Shown: positions 17,900-27,846, numbered from the stretch's first letter. The stretch: 64,000 bases of DNA from CAZAZQ01 sp964489705 (GCA_964489705.1 CAZAZQ010000004.1:116263-180262), one strand, 5' to 3'. The notes: generated by a model from the letters alone, not told the origin. A program made the numbers and translations.

Positions 17900-19302
17900 G
17901 TGGGAGAAGATATATCCGGCGGTTCTTTTTGGGGTTGCTCCTGCCGGTTTTTGTGGCGGCAGGGTGCGGGTCTCTTGCCACCCGAACGAAGTTTTACGAA
18001 CCGATAACGGCGGAGCTTCGCGCCGGTAAACCGGAACGTGCCGCTCAACTGTTGGAGAAGGCAAAAGAGAAAAAGAAATACGCCCAAAAAGATCGCCTGC
18101 TCTATTTCCTTGACGCCGGTTTTTTGTACCACTACGCCAAGGACTACCAAACAAGCAATGCCAAACTGCATCTGGCGGAAGCGGCGGCGGAAGAGCTGTT
18201 CACCAAGAGCGTTTCACGCGCCGCCGCTTCTTTGCTGCTGAATGACAACGTCTTGGAATATGCCGGGGAAGACTACGAGATTTTATATGCCAATCTTATC
18301 AAGGCGCTCAATTACTTGGCGCTTGGCAAGTTTGATGATGCCTTTGTGGAAATCCGGCGTGCCAATCTCAAGCTGGAGCTGTTGGAGCAAAAGTATGCCG
18401 ATGCCGTTACGGAGTTTCGCGAGCAGGCGCAGCAGGATTCCCGCTATGTGCCTATCGAGTATGCCGCCGAGAAAGTCCGTTTCTACAATGACGCTTTCAG
18501 CCGCTACTTGAGTATGCACCTCTACGCCGCCGACGGCAAATGGGACGATGCCCGTATCGACTATCGTTTCCTTGAAGAGGCGTTTAATACCCAGCCGCAT
18601 ATATATCCTTTCCCCATGCCGCCGGTACGCTATACCGCCGACAGTGGTTCCGCTCTTCTCAGTGTGGTCGGGTTGGTTGGCGTGGGACCGGAGAAAGAAG
18701 CCCTCAAGCTCCGCTTGCGGACAGACAAGGATTTGGGGTTGGTGCAGATTCTCTACGATGACCCCAAACGAAAAGGGGCGGAGTATAACCACTTTCCGGC
18801 GCCGGTCAGAGCCGATTATTATTTCAAATTTGCTCTTCCCCGCTTGGTGCCGCGTCCCACGGCGGTTCGGCGAATTGAAGTTTTTGTAGACGGAGAATTT
18901 TTGGGTGAGTTGGCGCTTCTCGAAGATGTCAACAAGGTGGCGGAAGTCACTTTCGAGGCGAAGAAATCTTTTCTCTATGTTCGCACCATTACCCGTGCCA
19001 TTGTCAAAGGATTAATAGCTCACGAAGCGAAAAAGAAGGCGGACACCGGCGGGTTGGAGGGGTGGCTGAAAAAGTTGGCTATCGATATCGGCACCGATGT
19101 GACCGAAAACGCCGATTTACGCTGCAGCCGGTACCTGCCGGGATATGTATATGTCGGCGATTTTGAAATCGACCCGGGCAGGTATGACATCCTCGTCAAG
19201 TTTTACGGCGAAGGGGGAAGAGTCATTCGCACGGCACGTTTTCCTTCTTACCGCGTTTCCGCGGAAAGGCTGAACCTTCTGGAAGTATATACGCCGGACT
19301 GA
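17893..19302 (+). CDS. COG3014-family lipoprotein
   Basis: 469 aa, starting inside the end of lpoB (7-nt overlap). Signal peptide with lipobox near VAAGC (about residue 25). A helical, TPR-like region of about 180 residues (GKPERAAQLLEKAKEK, then YANLIKALNYLALGKFDDAFVEIRRAN) precedes a beta-rich C-terminal half. This matches COG3014, an uncharacterised family often next to LpoB. It may scaffold or regulate peptidoglycan synthases; this is inferred from its neighbour only. Confidence 0.8.
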   Translation: MVSGRRYIRRFFLGLLLPVFVAAGCGSLATRTKFYEPITAELRAGKPERAAQLLEKAKEKKKYAQKDRLLYFLDAGFLYHYAKDYQTSNAKLHLAEAAAEELFTKSVSRAAASLLLNDNVLEYAGEDYEILYANLIKALNYLALGKFDDAFVEIRRANLKLELLEQKYADAVTEFREQAQQDSRYVPIEYAAEKVRFYNDAFSRYLSMHLYAADGKWDDARIDYRFLEEAFNTQPHIYPFPMPPVRYTADSGSALLSVVGLVGVGPEKEALKLRLRTDKDLGLVQILYDDPKRKGAEYNHFPAPVRADYYFKFALPRLVPRPTAVRRIEVFVDGEFLGELALLEDVNKVAEVTFEAKKSFLYVRTITRAIVKGLIAHEAKKKADTGGLEGWLKKLAIDIGTDVTENADLRCSRYLPGYVYVGDFEIDPGRYDILVKFYGEGGRVIRTARFPSYRVSAERLNLLEVYTPD

Positions 19303-19344
19303 GCCTTTCTTGGCGTTTCCCCTATTGAGAGTGACAACACCCCT

Positions 19345-22080
19345 TTAGTAGCTTTGCCAATAGTAGCATGGGGCGGTGCCGCTCTGGAAGAGGTACGCTA
19401 CCAAGTATGTGACATCGGCGACATCTACTCCGCCGCTGCAGTTGACATCTCCGGATTCAAGCGGAGTGGGAGCGGGTCCGCCTTTGAACAGGTAACTCAC
19501 CAGATAGGTCAAATCGGCGACGTTGATGCTTCCGGAACCGTCGACATCTCCGGCTTGAACCCATTCCCCGGTCGTATTGCGGAAACGCACCGCTTCGGAA
19601 TCGGAAACTTCATGCGCCGGATTGTCGCCGTAGTCGTAGTAGCAGGTTGCCGAGCATTCTTCCGCAGAGATACCTATCAGCGCCGTCTGCTGCAAGCCGC
19701 TGGTGCCGATGTCCTTGTATTGAAAGAGGATATTTCCGTCTTTCGTGAGGATTATTTCAAAGTCGGTGGTGGTGTCGTTGGGGTCGTTGAAATTGGAGGG
19801 ATGGTACCACTCGATGACGCATGTATCGAGGTTCGAGCTGCGATAAAGATAGACGCCACCATCGGGAACCACCGAGGTATCGAAGATTAAATCGTTCCAG
19901 AACGGCGAGATGAAGGTGCTGAAGGGAGCGCCGGGAATATCGAAAGCCGAAAAGTAGCCGCCGACATTCAGGTCTTCATCGGTAAAGGAGACAGCTCCGT
20001 TGACGCCGATATGTATGAGCGTATAGCTGCTGTCGTAAAACCGGAAGTCAAATCCTAACCCGAAAGGACCTGCCGTACCGTCGTCGAGCGGGTTGGCGCC
20101 GCCGGAGAAAGAATTGTATGAGATTTTGCTACCCAAGTCTTTGGCGGATACCCACAGATACGTCGGACCGTCTGGTTCGTCGGAAGAGACGGCTACGTAA
20201 GTCGTGTCAAAACACGGCACCTCCAAAAAGACCGGCACCACGGTCAACGAGTCAAGCGCTCCTCCCGATATCCCCCAGAAGATTTCCAAGATGCCGGTGT
20301 ACGTATCGATTCTATCCACCAGTACGCCGGCATCGAGGGTGACGGTTATGGCGACCGAGTCGGCGGGGGAAACCGTCCCGGTACTCGGAGAGGCTCTCAG
20401 CCAATTGTCATCGACAATTTTCGCCAATGAGTCGTTGTCGTTTATCGAGAAATCGAAAGTACTCGTGGTCGAGCGGTTGATGAGCCAGATGGTGCTATAG
20501 CCGGTTTCTCCTTCGCTGACGGTGGTATCGATAAAGATGGGATTCGTGTACAACGAGGGAGGAGGGGCAAGAGCGGCAATCGCCGCTTGAAGGTCGGGAC
20601 GGGGTCCTATATGCAAAGAGGTATCCCCCTGTTGCGGCGTGCCGGTTGCAACCAAGACGGTGCGAATGTCGTCGGAAGTAAGCGTCGCCCCGTAGGTTGC
20701 TTTGTAGTATCCTTGCAAGCATGCCGCCGCTCCGGTGATAATCGGTGAGGCGGAGGAGGTTCCTGAAAAGCTTGCCGTGTAGTATTGATTTTCATCGCCG
20801 CCGCCGTCGAAGAGGGAGCCATAGCCGGTGGTGTACACCTCGGAGCCGTATCCTTGCAGATTCACTCGCTCCCCGTAATTGGAAAAACCGTGCTTCTGGA
20901 GGTCGTAAGCGGAAGTGGGCGGGTAACCGGCACCGACAATGATGGCGTGGGAATTGCGATAGGTGGTGTCGAAAAGCGAGCCGTAAAGAGGGTCGTCGAA
21001 ATCTTCCGCCCCATTTCCCGCCGCTTCAATCACGACAATCCCTTTCGCCCACGCATATTGGATGGCGTCGTAGTTTGCCTGCCAGTATTCCATGCAGACG
21101 TAGCCCAACTGGTCGGGACGGGATTGGAAATCGTAGCGGGGCCCGGGAGCATGGAGCTCGATAAGAATCAAGTCCCCTTGTTTGAGAGTGTCGATGGCGG
21201 CGTAGAGGGCTTCCGCCGTTGACCAGCCGCCGATGGAAATCATCCCGATGTCGGCACCGGGGCAAATACCGGTAACACCGTAGCCGTTGTCTCCGGCGAT
21301 AAGCTCGCCGATGACGGCGGTGCCGTGGTTGCGCCAACTGAGGTCATTTATCGGCGTCCCGGCGATAATGCCGCCGACCGCCTTGTCCAAATCTTCGTGG
21401 GTGGTTTGCCAGTTGCCTTCAATGTCAATAATCATGACACCGCTGCCGTCGCCGCCGGGAAGAGTATTGGCGTAATCGGCATCAATGCCAGCCGGTGCCG
21501 CCTCCCGGTAATCCTGGTTGGCTTGATAGTCGGGAGTTGTCGGGGGAATATCGTCAGCGATTTCCGGTTTTGGTTCGGCGTAGGCGATTTCCACGAAGTC
21601 GAACGAGTTCAGTTTGTTGACCAGCGCTTCCGCTTCGGCGGGGCTGGTGACGGTGATGCGGTAGTAATTATTCAAGTTTGCCAGTTGGTGCTTGGTTGCC
21701 AACTGGAGAGCGGTGCGGGTACGGGAAAGTTTCTCCGGAGACGCCTGAGCGAACAAACGGCGCAGCCGAGTGGTCGTCGTAAGATAAGGTGCCAAAACGT
21801 CTTCCATCTTTTTCAAAGAGATGCTGGGGGAAGAGTAAAATTTCCCGTTTTGCAGCCGTACGTCGATGTTGTCTTTGAATTTCAAAACGACATGGGAGAT
21901 GTCGGCTTGGGGGCTGATTGTGACCTGAGCCGGTTTCATGACCGCAGCCCGCGGGGTGAGAGGAATCGGATAGGGGTTGTTCGAAGGAGGGAGTTGTTTC
22001 GCCTCGGAAGTGACGTTGCTTCCCAACAAGAAAAAACAACCGGTTACCACAAGCAGCCGCATCACACGCTTTATGTTCAT
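19345..22080 (-). CDS. Secreted S8 subtilisin-like protease with dockerin-like tail
   Basis: 911 aa from ATG 22080, which has GGAGG 4 nt before it; frame upstream to 22161 is not needed. Signal peptide (about residues 1-25), propeptide-like region, then a subtilase domain with triad Asp219 (MIIDIEG), His252 (RNHGTAV) and Ser442 (GTSSASP). An Ig-like segment and a beta-rich domain with Cys pairs follow. The end carries two dockerin-type repeats (GDVDGSGSINVADLTYLV and GDVNCSGGVDVADVTYLV), which should bind calcium. The tail may fix the enzyme to a surface partner. Such tails are frequent in FCB-group genomes. Confidence 0.9.
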   Translation of the reverse strand: MNIKRVMRLLVVTGCFFLLGSNVTSEAKQLPPSNNPYPIPLTPRAAVMKPAQVTISPQADISHVVLKFKDNIDVRLQNGKFYSSPSISLKKMEDVLAPYLTTTTRLRRLFAQASPEKLSRTRTALQLATKHQLANLNNYYRITVTSPAEAEALVNKLNSFDFVEIAYAEPKPEIADDIPPTTPDYQANQDYREAAPAGIDADYANTLPGGDGSGVMIIDIEGNWQTTHEDLDKAVGGIIAGTPINDLSWRNHGTAVIGELIAGDNGYGVTGICPGADIGMISIGGWSTAEALYAAIDTLKQGDLILIELHAPGPRYDFQSRPDQLGYVCMEYWQANYDAIQYAWAKGIVVIEAAGNGAEDFDDPLYGSLFDTTYRNSHAIIVGAGYPPTSAYDLQKHGFSNYGERVNLQGYGSEVYTTGYGSLFDGGGDENQYYTASFSGTSSASPIITGAAACLQGYYKATYGATLTSDDIRTVLVATGTPQQGDTSLHIGPRPDLQAAIAALAPPPSLYTNPIFIDTTVSEGETGYSTIWLINRSTTSTFDFSINDNDSLAKIVDDNWLRASPSTGTVSPADSVAITVTLDAGVLVDRIDTYTGILEIFWGISGGALDSLTVVPVFLEVPCFDTTYVAVSSDEPDGPTYLWVSAKDLGSKISYNSFSGGANPLDDGTAGPFGLGFDFRFYDSSYTLIHIGVNGAVSFTDEDLNVGGYFSAFDIPGAPFSTFISPFWNDLIFDTSVVPDGGVYLYRSSNLDTCVIEWYHPSNFNDPNDTTTDFEIILTKDGNILFQYKDIGTSGLQQTALIGISAEECSATCYYDYGDNPAHEVSDSEAVRFRNTTGEWVQAGDVDGSGSINVADLTYLVSYLFKGGPAPTPLESGDVNCSGGVDVADVTYLVAYLFQSGTAPCYYWQSY

Positions 22081-22225
22081 ATGACCTCCGATATTCCGAA
22101 TAATCTTTTTACGAGAAAGGTTTGCCTTTCGCAGTAAACGAGTTACCCGAAATATACGCATAAACTCTAAAATGTCAATCTGTTGTCATGTTATGGCTTA
22201 TCGGAAAGAAAGAGAGTCGGGTTGA

Positions 22226-22260
22226 GAAAAGAAAAAGCCGGGAATCTTTTCATTCCCGGC
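22226..22260 (-). terminator. Intrinsic terminator, minus strand
   Basis: A 9-bp stem GCCGGGAAT/ATTCCCGGC (22237-22245, 22252-22260), followed on the minus strand by TTTTTCTTTTC. It lies 25 nt after the stop of the SGNH-like gene. The arms share GGGAAT with the palindrome family at 17 kb. Confidence 0.85.
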
Positions 22261-22285
22261 GTATTTTGTGCGTCGCTTTTCGAGT

Positions 22286-23668
22286 CTACTTGTTGTTTTC
22301 ATTGTATTGGCGGATAAGTTCGGTAACTTCCTCAATGGTAGCATTTCCAAGACGGAAATCCTGAATTTTTTTGTCGATATCGACCCGCCCGACATCGGTG
22401 GCATCAAGGACGGTAATGGAAACAATTTGCGAATCCGCCAGCACCCCGTCGCTGGCGATGAAAGTCATGTCGTAACCTCCCGCTTGGATATAGTTCGGCT
22501 TGAAAACGAACGCCGCCGCTCCGTTGCCGCTGTCGGTAAAGATGGCGTTGTACGGAATGTTTACGGCGCTCAGAGAGGGGACTGTCCCGTTGGGATCGTA
22601 CGCATATATTCTCAAGGCAAGCGTTTTCCCTTCTGTGATGGAAGTATCGGGGATGGGATCCAGCACCGGCGGTTGGTCAGGGTTACCGGCTCGTTGGATA
22701 AGAATATCCGTCACCGCTTCTCTGATAAAATCGGTCATGCTCTCCTGCGCTCTGGTAGCACCGGCGTTGCTCAGGTGGGAATCTCCGGCGTCGGGAGCGA
22801 CGCTGTATTCCCGCTTCAGGCAGTAACGGTTGGCGCTGTCCGAGCTCATTTCGCATAAGATACGGTAGGAATCCCACTTCCAGATGTTTTTATATTTCCC
22901 GGTGTTGGTGTGCGTAAAAAAGCTGTCACTGGCAAACCATGTCGCCAGTTCATAGGTGATTTTTCCCATGCTGGAGTCGGCTTGTTCCGGTCCGATGACC
23001 AACGGAGTGCCGAATGCCAGAGCCACGTTGATTTCCGGGTGAGCAACGATTGAATCCCGCAATATCTGGTAGAGCACCCGGATACTGTCCGCTTGAGCTT
23101 GAGTCATCTGCGCCCAGCAGGCAAACGGATTTTTGATTATCACCAGATCGTAGCCGTCGACTTCGGTCACCGAGTCCGGGAAGCTGGAGGGGACATTGTG
23201 CGTTTTGAAGATTTTCCAGAAGACCGAATCCTCTTTTCCCGGCACGTTGAAGAACTGATTGATAATACCGGCAAAGGCATCGCCGGAAAAGCCATTGTCA
23301 CTATTCCAGATGCGCATCCGGTTGTAATTGGCGCCGTAAAAATCATACTCGAAGTTGTTGAACCGATCAAAAGCGCAGCCGTTGTCCACCGTTCCCGGCA
23401 GAGTATCGCTGAGCGGGTTGCCTGCGCCTTCGTTGTTCATCCGATAGCTGCGGAAAACAATATCCGCCGTATCGTTGGCGACGACGATAGTCATGGTATC
23501 CAGCGTTTCGGTGATGTTGCGCCGGTAAATCGGATTCCAGCAGTACCCTTGGGTTATCTGAGTGCCGACCGAGTAGTGGATAAAGAGGATGGAGACCCGT
23601 TCTTTGGCGGCGTAGCTGAAGGAGACGCAGGTAATGACGGCTAAGAAAGTAAGAATGATGCGTTTCAT
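22286..23668 (-). CDS. Secreted SGNH-hydrolase-like protein with Ig-like C-terminal domain
   Basis: 460 aa with a signal peptide ending near SYAAK. The mature protein begins ILFIHYSVG, the block I of an SGNH-like family, and carries GDSHLSNAG near residue 296, which would hold the catalytic Asp-His pair. From about residue 330 a cadherin/Ig-like domain starts with PPVLDPIPDTSITEGKTL. The C-terminal 35 residues are helical. A role as esterase on glycans is possible but the nucleophile is not certain. It lies in a row of three minus-strand surface-protein genes. Confidence 0.7.
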   Translation of the reverse strand: MKRIILTFLAVITCVSFSYAAKERVSILFIHYSVGTQITQGYCWNPIYRRNITETLDTMTIVVANDTADIVFRSYRMNNEGAGNPLSDTLPGTVDNGCAFDRFNNFEYDFYGANYNRMRIWNSDNGFSGDAFAGIINQFFNVPGKEDSVFWKIFKTHNVPSSFPDSVTEVDGYDLVIIKNPFACWAQMTQAQADSIRVLYQILRDSIVAHPEINVALAFGTPLVIGPEQADSSMGKITYELATWFASDSFFTHTNTGKYKNIWKWDSYRILCEMSSDSANRYCLKREYSVAPDAGDSHLSNAGATRAQESMTDFIREAVTDILIQRAGNPDQPPVLDPIPDTSITEGKTLALRIYAYDPNGTVPSLSAVNIPYNAIFTDSGNGAAAFVFKPNYIQAGGYDMTFIASDGVLADSQIVSITVLDATDVGRVDIDKKIQDFRLGNATIEEVTELIRQYNENNK

Positions 23669-23725
23669 ATATTTTTCACCTTATTGACTCTTTGTTTTTC
23701 AAGGAGCTGCTTCCAACAACGTTCC

Positions 23726-24565
23726 TCATTTGAGCAACATAAGTTTTCCGGTGGCGGTTAAATTATTCGACGATATTCGGTAGAAGAATACCCCCGAGCT
23801 TACCTGCGGCGAGGTGTGCCATTTTATCTCTCCGTAATCGTCGCCGGCACGGAACTCCTGTGAGTACACCAGCCTTCCCAAGACATCGTAAACCTCAAAA
23901 TCAATCAGGTTGCCTCGCAGGTTCTTTCCTTCGTATGCGATAGTCACATCCGAATTGAACGGATTGGGGAAAGCGGACGTGGTGAGGTATTCCGGCAGGA
24001 GAATGGAATTATCCTGATTCCCGTTGACATCGGCGCCTATGGTTACGGAAATCGTGGTGGAATCGGAAACGGAGAAAATACCGGTGGAATCGCCGTAGCA
24101 CACGGTGGTGTGAAAGGGCAGCAGGTAGTCGCCGATATCGGTGCTGACGATTTTTATCTCCAGGAAGAGACTGTCGCCGGAGGCAAGAGAATTGTGAATG
24201 TTCTCACTGCTGTCAGGAGAGTCGATGACCCAGTAATACGTGGAGTAACCGGCGAGAACGCTATCCGGGAAGGGGCCTTGGCGAACAAAAGAAAGAGGCG
24301 CCCCGTTTTTGGAGACCTGCTCCGAGACGATTTCGAAGACCGCCGGTAAGTTTTCGGAAAAATACACCCCAGCCAGAGAAAAACTTTCGTTATTGACCAA
24401 GATCCGGGTAATAACCAGCGTATCCCCGTACGTCAGGCTGATGCTGTTGAGGGTGTAGTCGCTGACGATGTTGTATCCGTCGGGCAAGACGGCTTCCGAC
24501 GGGAAAACGTTCCCACCGAGGGTTGCCCCCAGTACCAAAACGAAAAGGAGTCTGAGTTTCTTCAT
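23726..24565 (-). CDS. Secreted protein with T9SS-type C-terminal sorting domain
   Basis: 279 aa. The signal peptide (MKKLRLLFVLVLG start) precedes a beta-rich domain with no recognised enzyme motif. The last 85 residues form a typical Por/T9SS sorting domain: FPNPFNSDVTIAYE, VYDVLGRLV, SSGVFFYRI and the final TGKLMLLK. This implies export by a type IX secretion-like route or use as a surface anchor. It is 57 nt upstream of the SGNH-like gene and probably cotranscribed with it. Confidence 0.8.
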   Translation of the reverse strand: MKKLRLLFVLVLGATLGGNVFPSEAVLPDGYNIVSDYTLNSISLTYGDTLVITRILVNNESFSLAGVYFSENLPAVFEIVSEQVSKNGAPLSFVRQGPFPDSVLAGYSTYYWVIDSPDSSENIHNSLASGDSLFLEIKIVSTDIGDYLLPFHTTVCYGDSTGIFSVSDSTTISVTIGADVNGNQDNSILLPEYLTTSAFPNPFNSDVTIAYEGKNLRGNLIDFEVYDVLGRLVYSQEFRAGDDYGEIKWHTSPQVSSGVFFYRISSNNLTATGKLMLLK

Positions 24566-24742
24566 AGTGTCTTTATCGACAAGTCAAATACCGAAATGTA
24601 ACGGACGATTGTATAGAATTAGACCAATTTTTGTCGTATATAGAGCAATTTTTTACCATACGCAAGTTTTTATTCGATACGAGGGAAAAAGAAAAAGAAA
24701 ATATTTGGGGGAGCGCTCCTTTCTCCGGCATTTGGTTTTTCC

Positions 24743-24783
24743 TAAAAAAAATAAGGAGTTCCCGACTCCTTCGAGAACTCCTT
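24743..24783 (-). terminator. Intrinsic terminator, minus strand (lpdA side)
   Basis: AAGGAGTTC/GAACTCCTT arms (24753-24761, 24775-24783) followed on the minus strand by ATTTTTTTT. It lies about 330 nt after lpdA and could end that transcript. The remainder of 24566-25111 shows no supported gene; the stretch near 24930-25090 has weak protein-like frames but no recognisable product. Confidence 0.75.
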
Positions 24784-25111
24784 TAAGCATCCCCACCTGC
24801 TAAATACCCTTCACCGCCTCACGAGCAATGTTATATTAAAGAGTAACTAACTTCACTGTAGTAATAATCAACTCTTGTGCCAAACGTATCCCACTGTCGA
24901 AAAAAAGACGTAACCTATTGTAATTGAATGAGTTGTTGGGCGGAGCTCGGGAAGTGTCGAAATCAACGAAACTGCCGAAGCGCAATTACTGCGTCGGATT
25001 GCAAGCGTTTGCCTGTGGTTATTTCTGCTAATATGCTGAGACACAACGAAGTAACGTCACGCACCTCGTGCGCCTCTCATATGCTCTTTGCTTTCTCTCC
25101 CGACAATACCG

Positions 25112-26527
25112 TCAAGAATTGCGCTTTGGTTTTTTGGCTGCCAGATGTACCGACAACCCATGAACATCATGAGCCGCTTCCATGAAGGCTTCGGAAATGA
25201 CCGGGTGCCCGAAAATCAGCTCTCCCAATTGGGTGACCGTCAACCCTTGGCGAACGGCAAGAGCGGCAGTGTGGATGACTTCCGTGGCATGAGCACCCAC
25301 CATGTGGACGCCGAGCAGCTTGTCGGTCTTTTTGTCGCCGATGACTTTGACTTCGCCGGAGATTTCATTTTCCGCATGAGCTTTACCGAGAACCCGCAGG
25401 GGAAATTTGCCGACGGTAATATCAAACTTTTCCGCCGCTTGCGCTTCCGTCAAGCCAACGGAGGCTACTTCAGGATACGTGAAAATCACCGACGGAACGC
25501 CGAGGTAGTTCTTTTTCGCTTTTTCTCCTAAAGCATTATCAACCGCTACCGCCCCGTCATGCACCGCCGTGTATGCCAAGAGAATCTCTCCGCGAACGTC
25601 GCCGATGGCGTAAATGTTGTCGATGTTGGTTTGCATCGAGTCGTTGGTCTTGATGGAGCCGTCTTTGTTTCGTTCGACGCCGATTTCTTCCAAGCCGATC
25701 TCCTCGGTGTTATACGCGCGTCCCACCGCTACGAGCACTTGGTGTGCTTCCACCTGCTTCCCGTTCGAAAGCTTGGCGGAAATCAGATTATCTTTCGGTT
25801 CGATTGCTTCCACCTTGGTCTTGGTAAAGAGGGCTATTTTTCGCTTTTTCAGCTCTCTTTCAATGAGCTTGGAGACACCTTCATCTTCCAACGGGAGGGC
25901 ATGGTCAAGCATTTCCACAACGGTGACGTTCACTTCCAGCATCGAGAGCAAGAATGCCCATTCGCAGCCGATAACCCCGGCGCCGATAATGAGCATCGAT
26001 TGCGGCAGATGTTCCAGTTCGAAAAGATGGTCGGAGGTTAACACAACTTTACCGTCAATGGGCAGAAAGGGAAGGCTTCTCGCCCGGGAGCCGGTGGCGA
26101 TGACGATGTTGTCGGCAGCCAGCTTGGTTTCGTTGCCGTCCTCATCGATGACCGTCACTTCGTTCTTCCCGGTGATTTTCCCGAACCCTTGATAATGGTC
26201 AACCCCGTGAGACTTAAAGAGCTGCCCGATGCCGCCGACCAGCATGTTGACGACTTTATCCTTGCGGGTTCGCATTGCCAGCCAGTCGTAGATGGGTGGA
26301 GCCGCGAGTTTGATGCCGAAACTTTCGGCTTCTTTCATCTTTTGGTATTGCACGGCTGTGGCGATGAGCGTCTTGGAAGGGATACATCCTCGGTTAAGGC
26401 AGACCCCGCCCAGCTTATCGATTTCCACGACAGCGACTTTTGCGCCTTTGATAGCCGCTCGGATGGCACTGGTGTAGCCGCCCGGGCCGCTCCCGATGAT
26501 AACGATATTATACTTTTCTATTTTCAA
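25112..26527 (-). CDS. lpdA: Dihydrolipoyl dehydrogenase
   Basis: 471 aa, normal length. FAD-binding GSGPGGYTSAIRAA at the N-terminus, the redox disulfide in GGVCLNRGCIPSKTL, the second dinucleotide-binding motif GAGVIGCEWA (about residues 180-190), and a C-terminal dimer interface with HAHPT-type HP in FGHPVISEA. It reoxidises lipoamide in 2-oxoacid dehydrogenase or glycine cleavage complexes. None of the other subunits is nearby, so it may serve several complexes. No strong partner gene on either side. Confidence 0.95.
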   Translation of the reverse strand: MKIEKYNIVIIGSGPGGYTSAIRAAIKGAKVAVVEIDKLGGVCLNRGCIPSKTLIATAVQYQKMKEAESFGIKLAAPPIYDWLAMRTRKDKVVNMLVGGIGQLFKSHGVDHYQGFGKITGKNEVTVIDEDGNETKLAADNIVIATGSRARSLPFLPIDGKVVLTSDHLFELEHLPQSMLIIGAGVIGCEWAFLLSMLEVNVTVVEMLDHALPLEDEGVSKLIERELKKRKIALFTKTKVEAIEPKDNLISAKLSNGKQVEAHQVLVAVGRAYNTEEIGLEEIGVERNKDGSIKTNDSMQTNIDNIYAIGDVRGEILLAYTAVHDGAVAVDNALGEKAKKNYLGVPSVIFTYPEVASVGLTEAQAAEKFDITVGKFPLRVLGKAHAENEISGEVKVIGDKKTDKLLGVHMVGAHATEVIHTAALAVRQGLTVTQLGELIFGHPVISEAFMEAAHDVHGLSVHLAAKKPKRNS

Positions 26528-26603
26528 ACTCCTTTGTTGTTTTTATCGCCTTCAACACGTCAAAAGTATATACGGTTTCCTTCCTTTGGCAAGGGGAGAG
26601 AAT

Positions 26604-26638
26604 AAAAAAGCTGACCTTTGAAGTCCTCAAAGGTCAGC
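26604..26638 (-). terminator. Intrinsic terminator, minus strand
   Basis: A perfect 12-bp stem (26610-26621 with 26627-26638) with a 5-nt loop, followed on the minus strand by TTTTTTATT. It lies 28 nt after the small lipoprotein gene and ends the two-gene unit starting at 27782. Confidence 0.9.
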
Positions 26639-26665
26639 ATGGGAAAATATCATTTTGCCGTTCGA

Positions 26666-27226
26666 TTAGATACCGGCTGTAAAGGTGATAATAATGCGCA
26701 CCGAATCTATGGTGTATCCAGCCGTGGTTCCTCCGTCGGCGAGCCCGTAATAATGGAAGGTGCCGCTTTCAACGAGGTCTTTCATGGTGTCGATGTTTTT
26801 CAAGTATGAAAATGAACTCCCGTACGTTATGTGCGTTTGCACCTCCGGTCCGGCAGCCAAGCTCAGACCGTCCAACACGATGGTAGCGTTACTTTGGACT
26901 TCGCTGACGGTTGTATATACCGGTTGACTTGCTTCGTCGAGGTAAATGCTGAATGTTCGCGCGGTCGCTTCGTGATTGGTGATCCAGAGCTCGAAGCCGA
27001 TTAGGTCGATATCTTGGATTTCGTCATTGTGGTCGTTCCAGACATCTTCCTCCGTCAGGTCGACGTTATAAAAGTAGAAACCGGTTTGAGTGGTGAAATC
27101 GGCATCGGTAATCAGAAACACCGAGATGAAGGTCCCGCTGATGAGGTTGCACCCGACCAAGAGTAGCAGGGCGGCAATAACGATGAGTCCCCCAATCCGT
27201 TGGTGTTTTTTCATGTTATTCATCAT
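26666..27226 (-). CDS. Small lipoprotein, hypothetical
   Basis: 186 aa from ATG 27226, with GAGGAGG 5 nt before it. The hydrophobic leader ends in a good lipobox LLVGC. The mature domain is beta-rich and contains WITNHEATARTFSIYLDEA, suggesting a single Ig-like sandwich. No family recognised. Its start codon overlaps the stop region of the beta-barrel gene, so the two are translationally coupled and may act together at the outer membrane. Confidence 0.75.
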   Translation of the reverse strand: MMNNMKKHQRIGGLIVIAALLLLVGCNLISGTFISVFLITDADFTTQTGFYFYNVDLTEEDVWNDHNDEIQDIDLIGFELWITNHEATARTFSIYLDEASQPVYTTVSEVQSNATIVLDGLSLAAGPEVQTHITYGSSFSYLKNIDTMKDLVESGTFHYYGLADGGTTAGYTIDSVRIIITFTAGI

Positions 27227-27236
27227 TGTTGCCTCC

Positions 27237-27782
27237 TCAATTTCCAAAGTAATAGTTTACGCCGCCGACAACGGAGGCAGATTTCTTGGAACCGCCGCCT
27301 TCAGTAGGAATGACAACAAGTTTACCACGAATATCGAGACCCAGCGCCGGGTTGACGCCCAATTCGATGCCGAATCCGGTTGACCAGCCCAGTCGGGTGA
27401 TGTCTTGCAAGGTTTGGTCTCGTTTGATGTTATAAAATCCGGCACCGAATACGCCGTACGGCTTGACTCCCAAGGCACCGAAACCGGCACCGAGGGTCGC
27501 ATCAACACCGTACGAGGTGATTTTTGACCCGTCCAAACCGAGGTCGAAATCTTCATAGGTGGGCTGCCCGTACTTGGTGAAGAAAATGTTCGGCTCCAGA
27601 GCGATTGCCGGAATCGCCTTTAGCCTGCCCCGGAAACCGAAGACCGTTCCCGAGCCTTGGTCGTCCTGGGCGATGGGTCGGTCGATGCCGCCGGCTACCC
27701 CGACTCCGAAAGAGATCCCCCCAGCCGCCGCAGGCTGGAAGAGACACCCCGCCAGTAGAACCACGAGTAGAATTTTTTTCAT
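27237..27782 (-). CDS. Outer-membrane beta-barrel protein
   Basis: 181 aa with a signal peptide ending near QPAAAGG. The mature part is rich in Gly and aromatic residues in alternating strands (GISFGVGVAGG, ALEPNIFFTKYG, VKPYGVFGAGFYN) and ends NYYFGN, close to the aromatic C-terminus of OmpA/OmpX-like small barrels. AGGAGG precedes ATG. A minus-strand promoter lies upstream. Function is unknown; it may assist the lipoprotein encoded next. Confidence 0.75.
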   Translation of the reverse strand: MKKILLVVLLAGCLFQPAAAGGISFGVGVAGGIDRPIAQDDQGSGTVFGFRGRLKAIPAIALEPNIFFTKYGQPTYEDFDLGLDGSKITSYGVDATLGAGFGALGVKPYGVFGAGFYNIKRDQTLQDITRLGWSTGFGIELGVNPALGLDIRGKLVVIPTEGGGSKKSASVVGGVNYYFGN

Positions 27783-27818
27783 TTAACCTCCTGAAATTGA
27801 GCTGCCGCTTATAGAGAT

Positions 27819-27846
27819 AAGTTACCGTATTTCATGATTTTGTCAA
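27819..27846 (-). promoter_or_regulatory. Minus-strand promoter TTGACA-N16-TAACTT
   Basis: On the minus strand a perfect -35 (27846-27841) and a moderate -10 (27824-27819) precede the beta-barrel gene by about 35 nt. It is divergent from the polyamine-operon promoter 50 bases away. Confidence 0.5.
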
